Position numbers and translations under genes: made by a program | Notes under the pieces: model-generated | What the model was told of the DNA's origin: nothing | What the model saw: only the letters and a program-made list of their open reading frames with translations | The model's database searches: none | Assembly: GCA_021846145.1 (NCBI GenBank) | Contig: JAJZCJ010000166.1 | Coordinates: forward strand, 1 to 7,266 | Source: Bacillota bacterium | GTDB taxonomy: Bacteria; Bacillota; Bacilli; Alicyclobacillales; SLC66 | Direction: 5' to 3' | Length of the DNA: 7,266 bases | Part shown: positions 5,263-7,266 of the stretch, one piece after another | How the letters are laid out: each line of letters opens with the position of its first letter | Position numbering within the stretch: the first letter of the stretch is position 1

Positions 5263-7266
5263 ATGCGTCATCAATTTCGAACGTTGATTTTGCAAAGTTT
5301 ATTTATCGCAGGGTTATTAACGGTGCTGGGTCGTATCACCTATGTGCAAATTCATGATCGCTTTATTGTTTCCATGGAGAAAGAAAATTGGCAGGAGTTG
5401 TCTACCATTACACCAGTGCGTGGGACTATTTATGATGCATTAGGTGATCGTTTGGCTTTTTCTGTACCAAAATATGATATGGATATCAACTTGCCAGCTA
5501 TTCAAGCACTTGGAAGGTCGAAAGTAGAGAAGTTGGCGCGTGCGTTAGCCAACATTACTCACGGTTCCTTGGCGAATATTAGTCAGCAGTTATGGCGCAG
5601 CAATGTACCTTGGCTGCGACTTTTTCCTTACATGGTACATGTGAACTGGCAAACAGAACAAGCGATTTTAAAATTATTTTCCAAATATAGTCTTAGTCAA
5701 GCGATCAATCCGTCTCGAGTTTACGCACGGGTGTACCCGGACGGGGCGTTTGCGTCTCATGTCATTGGCTTTGTGGATCAAACTCAAACGGGAGCGGCTG
5801 GTATTGAACTGGAATACAACCACTATCTTGCTGGCAAAGCGGGTATGAAATCATATACGAAAGATCTTTTTGGCTATCCAATTCCTTATTATCAGCAAAA
5901 ATCTGTCCCTGCAAAGAATGGGGACAATGTGGTATTAACTCTCAATCCAGTGATTCAACAGTATGCGGAACAGGCGCTAAAAACCATTGAGCAACGGTTT
6001 ACGCCCGCGCACGCTGCGATCATCGTTTCCAATCCCAATACCGGTGGGATTTTGGCGATGGCGGCGTTGCCTCATTTTAATCCGAATACGTACTGGAATT
6101 ACCCTGCCGCCACGCTCAATACAAACTGGGCGATCTCGGATCCGTTCGAGCCTGGCAGCACGTTTAAGATCGTGACGTTAACGGGGGCGCTCGCTACGCA
6201 TTCGATTACCCTCCAGCACACGTATATGTCGGGGGTCGACTATGTGAATGGGGTGCCTATCCGTGACTGGAATTTGTGGGGATGGGGACGAATCAGTTAT
6301 CGCATGGCCATGATTTATTCCAGCAACACGGGGTTTATTCACATTGGACAAGCAGAGGGGGTACACAACCTTTACCACTACATTCACTTGTACGGGATGG
6401 ATCGCCCGACCGGTATTGATCTGCCGGGAGAAGGGTCTTCTATTTTATTTCCAGAACAAAATCTAAACCCTGTGGATTTTGCCACCATGACCTTTGGTCA
6501 AGGCCTCGCAGTGACGCCCATTCAACAAATTGCAGAAGTGGATGCGGTGGCTAACGGTGGAAAATTGCTGCAACCATACCTCGTGCAAAAAATTATCACG
6601 CCAGCGGGCAAGGTGCTTTTTGATCACCATGTGAAAGTAGTCCGTCAGGTGGCTCCTCCCTCCATCATGCATCAGGTGACCAAACTGATGGTGCAAGATG
6701 TGGCTGACAATCCATATGAGGTGAATTCGTACATTCCAGGATATAATATTGCCGGCAAAACGGGAACGGCACAGGTTCCGAATCCGAACGGAGGCGGTTA
6801 TTTGCCTCACATGTACAACCTCTCTTTCATCGCGTTTGCGCCAGCCTATCACCCTCAACTGGCCATCTATGTGACCGTTAATGAACCCCACAACACCCTC
6901 CAGTACGGTAACAGCGTCTCTTCCCCTGCCGCTCGTTTTGTACTCAAACGGGCGCTTGCATATCTTCAGGTGAAACCACACACGAAAGCTGGGACGCTGC
7001 CTAATGAATATTTCCTAGACCCGTATGTATGGAATTCTCTTTACCAATTCAACGCCCCTTCATCCATCCAACAACAATACATTTCGATGCCTAATCTCAC
7101 CAATCAATCGCTGGCCAATGCTACCACCATTTTGAATCGGGATCATCTCCGTGTGCATATTGCTAGTCCGAATGGACGTGTGTTATGGCAATGGCCTGCC
7201 GCAGGTCATCTGGTGACGCCTTCTATTCCAGTCTCACTTGTGACTACACAAAATTTCTCTCCTCAC
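5263..7266 (+). CDS. class B penicillin-binding protein with PASTA-like tail, SpoVD/FtsI type (3' end outside window)
   Basis: The frame is open for 668 codons to the window edge without a stop. It encodes a D,D-transpeptidase anchored in the membrane by one segment at about residues 9-26. The N-terminal dimerisation motif reads RGTIYDALGD at 53-62, where RGxIxDRNG is usual. The transpeptidase domain carries STFK (Ser299, Lys302), SSN (353-355), GIDLPGEG at 384-391 and KTG at 499-501. Residues about 607-663 form a degenerate PASTA-like domain: MPNLTNQSLANATTIL at the start and WPAAGHLVTPSIPVSLV at the end. SxN plus one PASTA domain fits SpoVD, the septal and cortex PBP of sporulation, or division PBP2B, which typically has two such domains. 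The adjacent spoVR favours a sporulation role by inference. No mraY or murE gene is seen before the edge. The start may instead be TTG 5260. Confidence 0.93.
   Translation, partial: MRHQFRTLILQSLFIAGLLTVLGRITYVQIHDRFIVSMEKENWQELSTITPVRGTIYDALGDRLAFSVPKYDMDINLPAIQALGRSKVEKLARALANITHGSLANISQQLWRSNVPWLRLFPYMVHVNWQTEQAILKLFSKYSLSQAINPSRVYARVYPDGAFASHVIGFVDQTQTGAAGIELEYNHYLAGKAGMKSYTKDLFGYPIPYYQQKSVPAKNGDNVVLTLNPVIQQYAEQALKTIEQRFTPAHAAIIVSNPNTGGILAMAALPHFNPNTYWNYPAATLNTNWAISDPFEPGSTFKIVTLTGALATHSITLQHTYMSGVDYVNGVPIRDWNLWGWGRISYRMAMIYSSNTGFIHIGQAEGVHNLYHYIHLYGMDRPTGIDLPGEGSSILFPEQNLNPVDFATMTFGQGLAVTPIQQIAEVDAVANGGKLLQPYLVQKIITPAGKVLFDHHVKVVRQVAPPSIMHQVTKLMVQDVADNPYEVNSYIPGYNIAGKTGTAQVPNPNGGGYLPHMYNLSFIAFAPAYHPQLAIYVTVNEPHNTLQYGNSVSSPAARFVLKRALAYLQVKPHTKAGTLPNEYFLDPYVWNSLYQFNAPSSIQQQYISMPNLTNQSLANATTILNRDHLRVHIASPNGRVLWQWPAAGHLVTPSIPVSLVTTQNFSPH
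5596..5625 (+). terminator. weak hairpin plus T5 tract inside the second PBP gene
   Basis: CGCAGC (5596-5601) pairs with GCTGCG (5613-5618) across an 11-nt loop, in which AA (5602-5603) can also pair with TT (5610-5611) past a bulged G. AC and then five T follow. It is intragenic, and a chance occurrence is quite possible. Confidence 0.15.

Noticed and set aside
6463..6981. 172-codon open frame on the minus strand
   Set aside because: It lies wholly opposite the catalytic domain of the second PBP, has no ribosome binding site that I could see, and its protein resembles no family; it is a shadow frame.

Overview
The window looks like a chromosomal stretch from a spore-forming member of the Bacillota with intermediate GC content. 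The grounds are a SpoVR homologue, a class B penicillin-binding protein (PBP) with a C-terminal PASTA-like domain, purine-rich Shine-Dalgarno sites including a full AGGAGG, and a GTG start. The overall flavour recalls the Alicyclobacillaceae, but that placement is inference and not a sequence match. All genes lie on the + strand. No tRNA, rRNA, CRISPR array, insertion sequence or phage gene was seen.

Layout: (1) 74-247, an unrecognised 57-residue protein behind a textbook Shine-Dalgarno. (2) 286-2229, a PBP2/MrdA-type transpeptidase with a signal anchor. (3) 2235-3590, a divergent FolC-like Mur-ligase-family ATP-dependent ligase. It starts at GTG 5 nt after the PBP stop, with its ribosome binding site inside the end of the PBP gene. 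(4) 3591-3743, a 153-nt gap with a 12-bp perfect palindrome and a possible 42-codon ORF whose stop overlaps the next start as TAATG. (5) 3744-5144, spoVR. (6) 5145-5259, a gap with a candidate sigma-A promoter and a short palindrome. (7) 5260/5263 to the right edge, a second class B PBP of SpoVD/FtsI type, cut off by the window inside or just after its PASTA-like domain.

The genes suggest a cell-wall module related to spore formation. Two membrane-anchored transpeptidases flank an amino-acid ligase-like enzyme and SpoVR, a cortex-related sporulation protein in Bacillus. In Bacillus the PASTA-bearing class B PBPs (PbpB, SpoVD) sit in the mra/mur cluster, and neither a mur nor a mra gene is present here.

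The points most worth a second look are: the FolC-like protein, which departs from the family consensus at several signature positions; a terminator-like hairpin with a T6 tract about 55 nt into spoVR; the unusual pairing of genes; the small ORF coupled to spoVR; and a 9-bp tandem duplication that yields two candidate -10 hexamers before the first PBP. No complete, clearly new system can be proven from the sequence alone.
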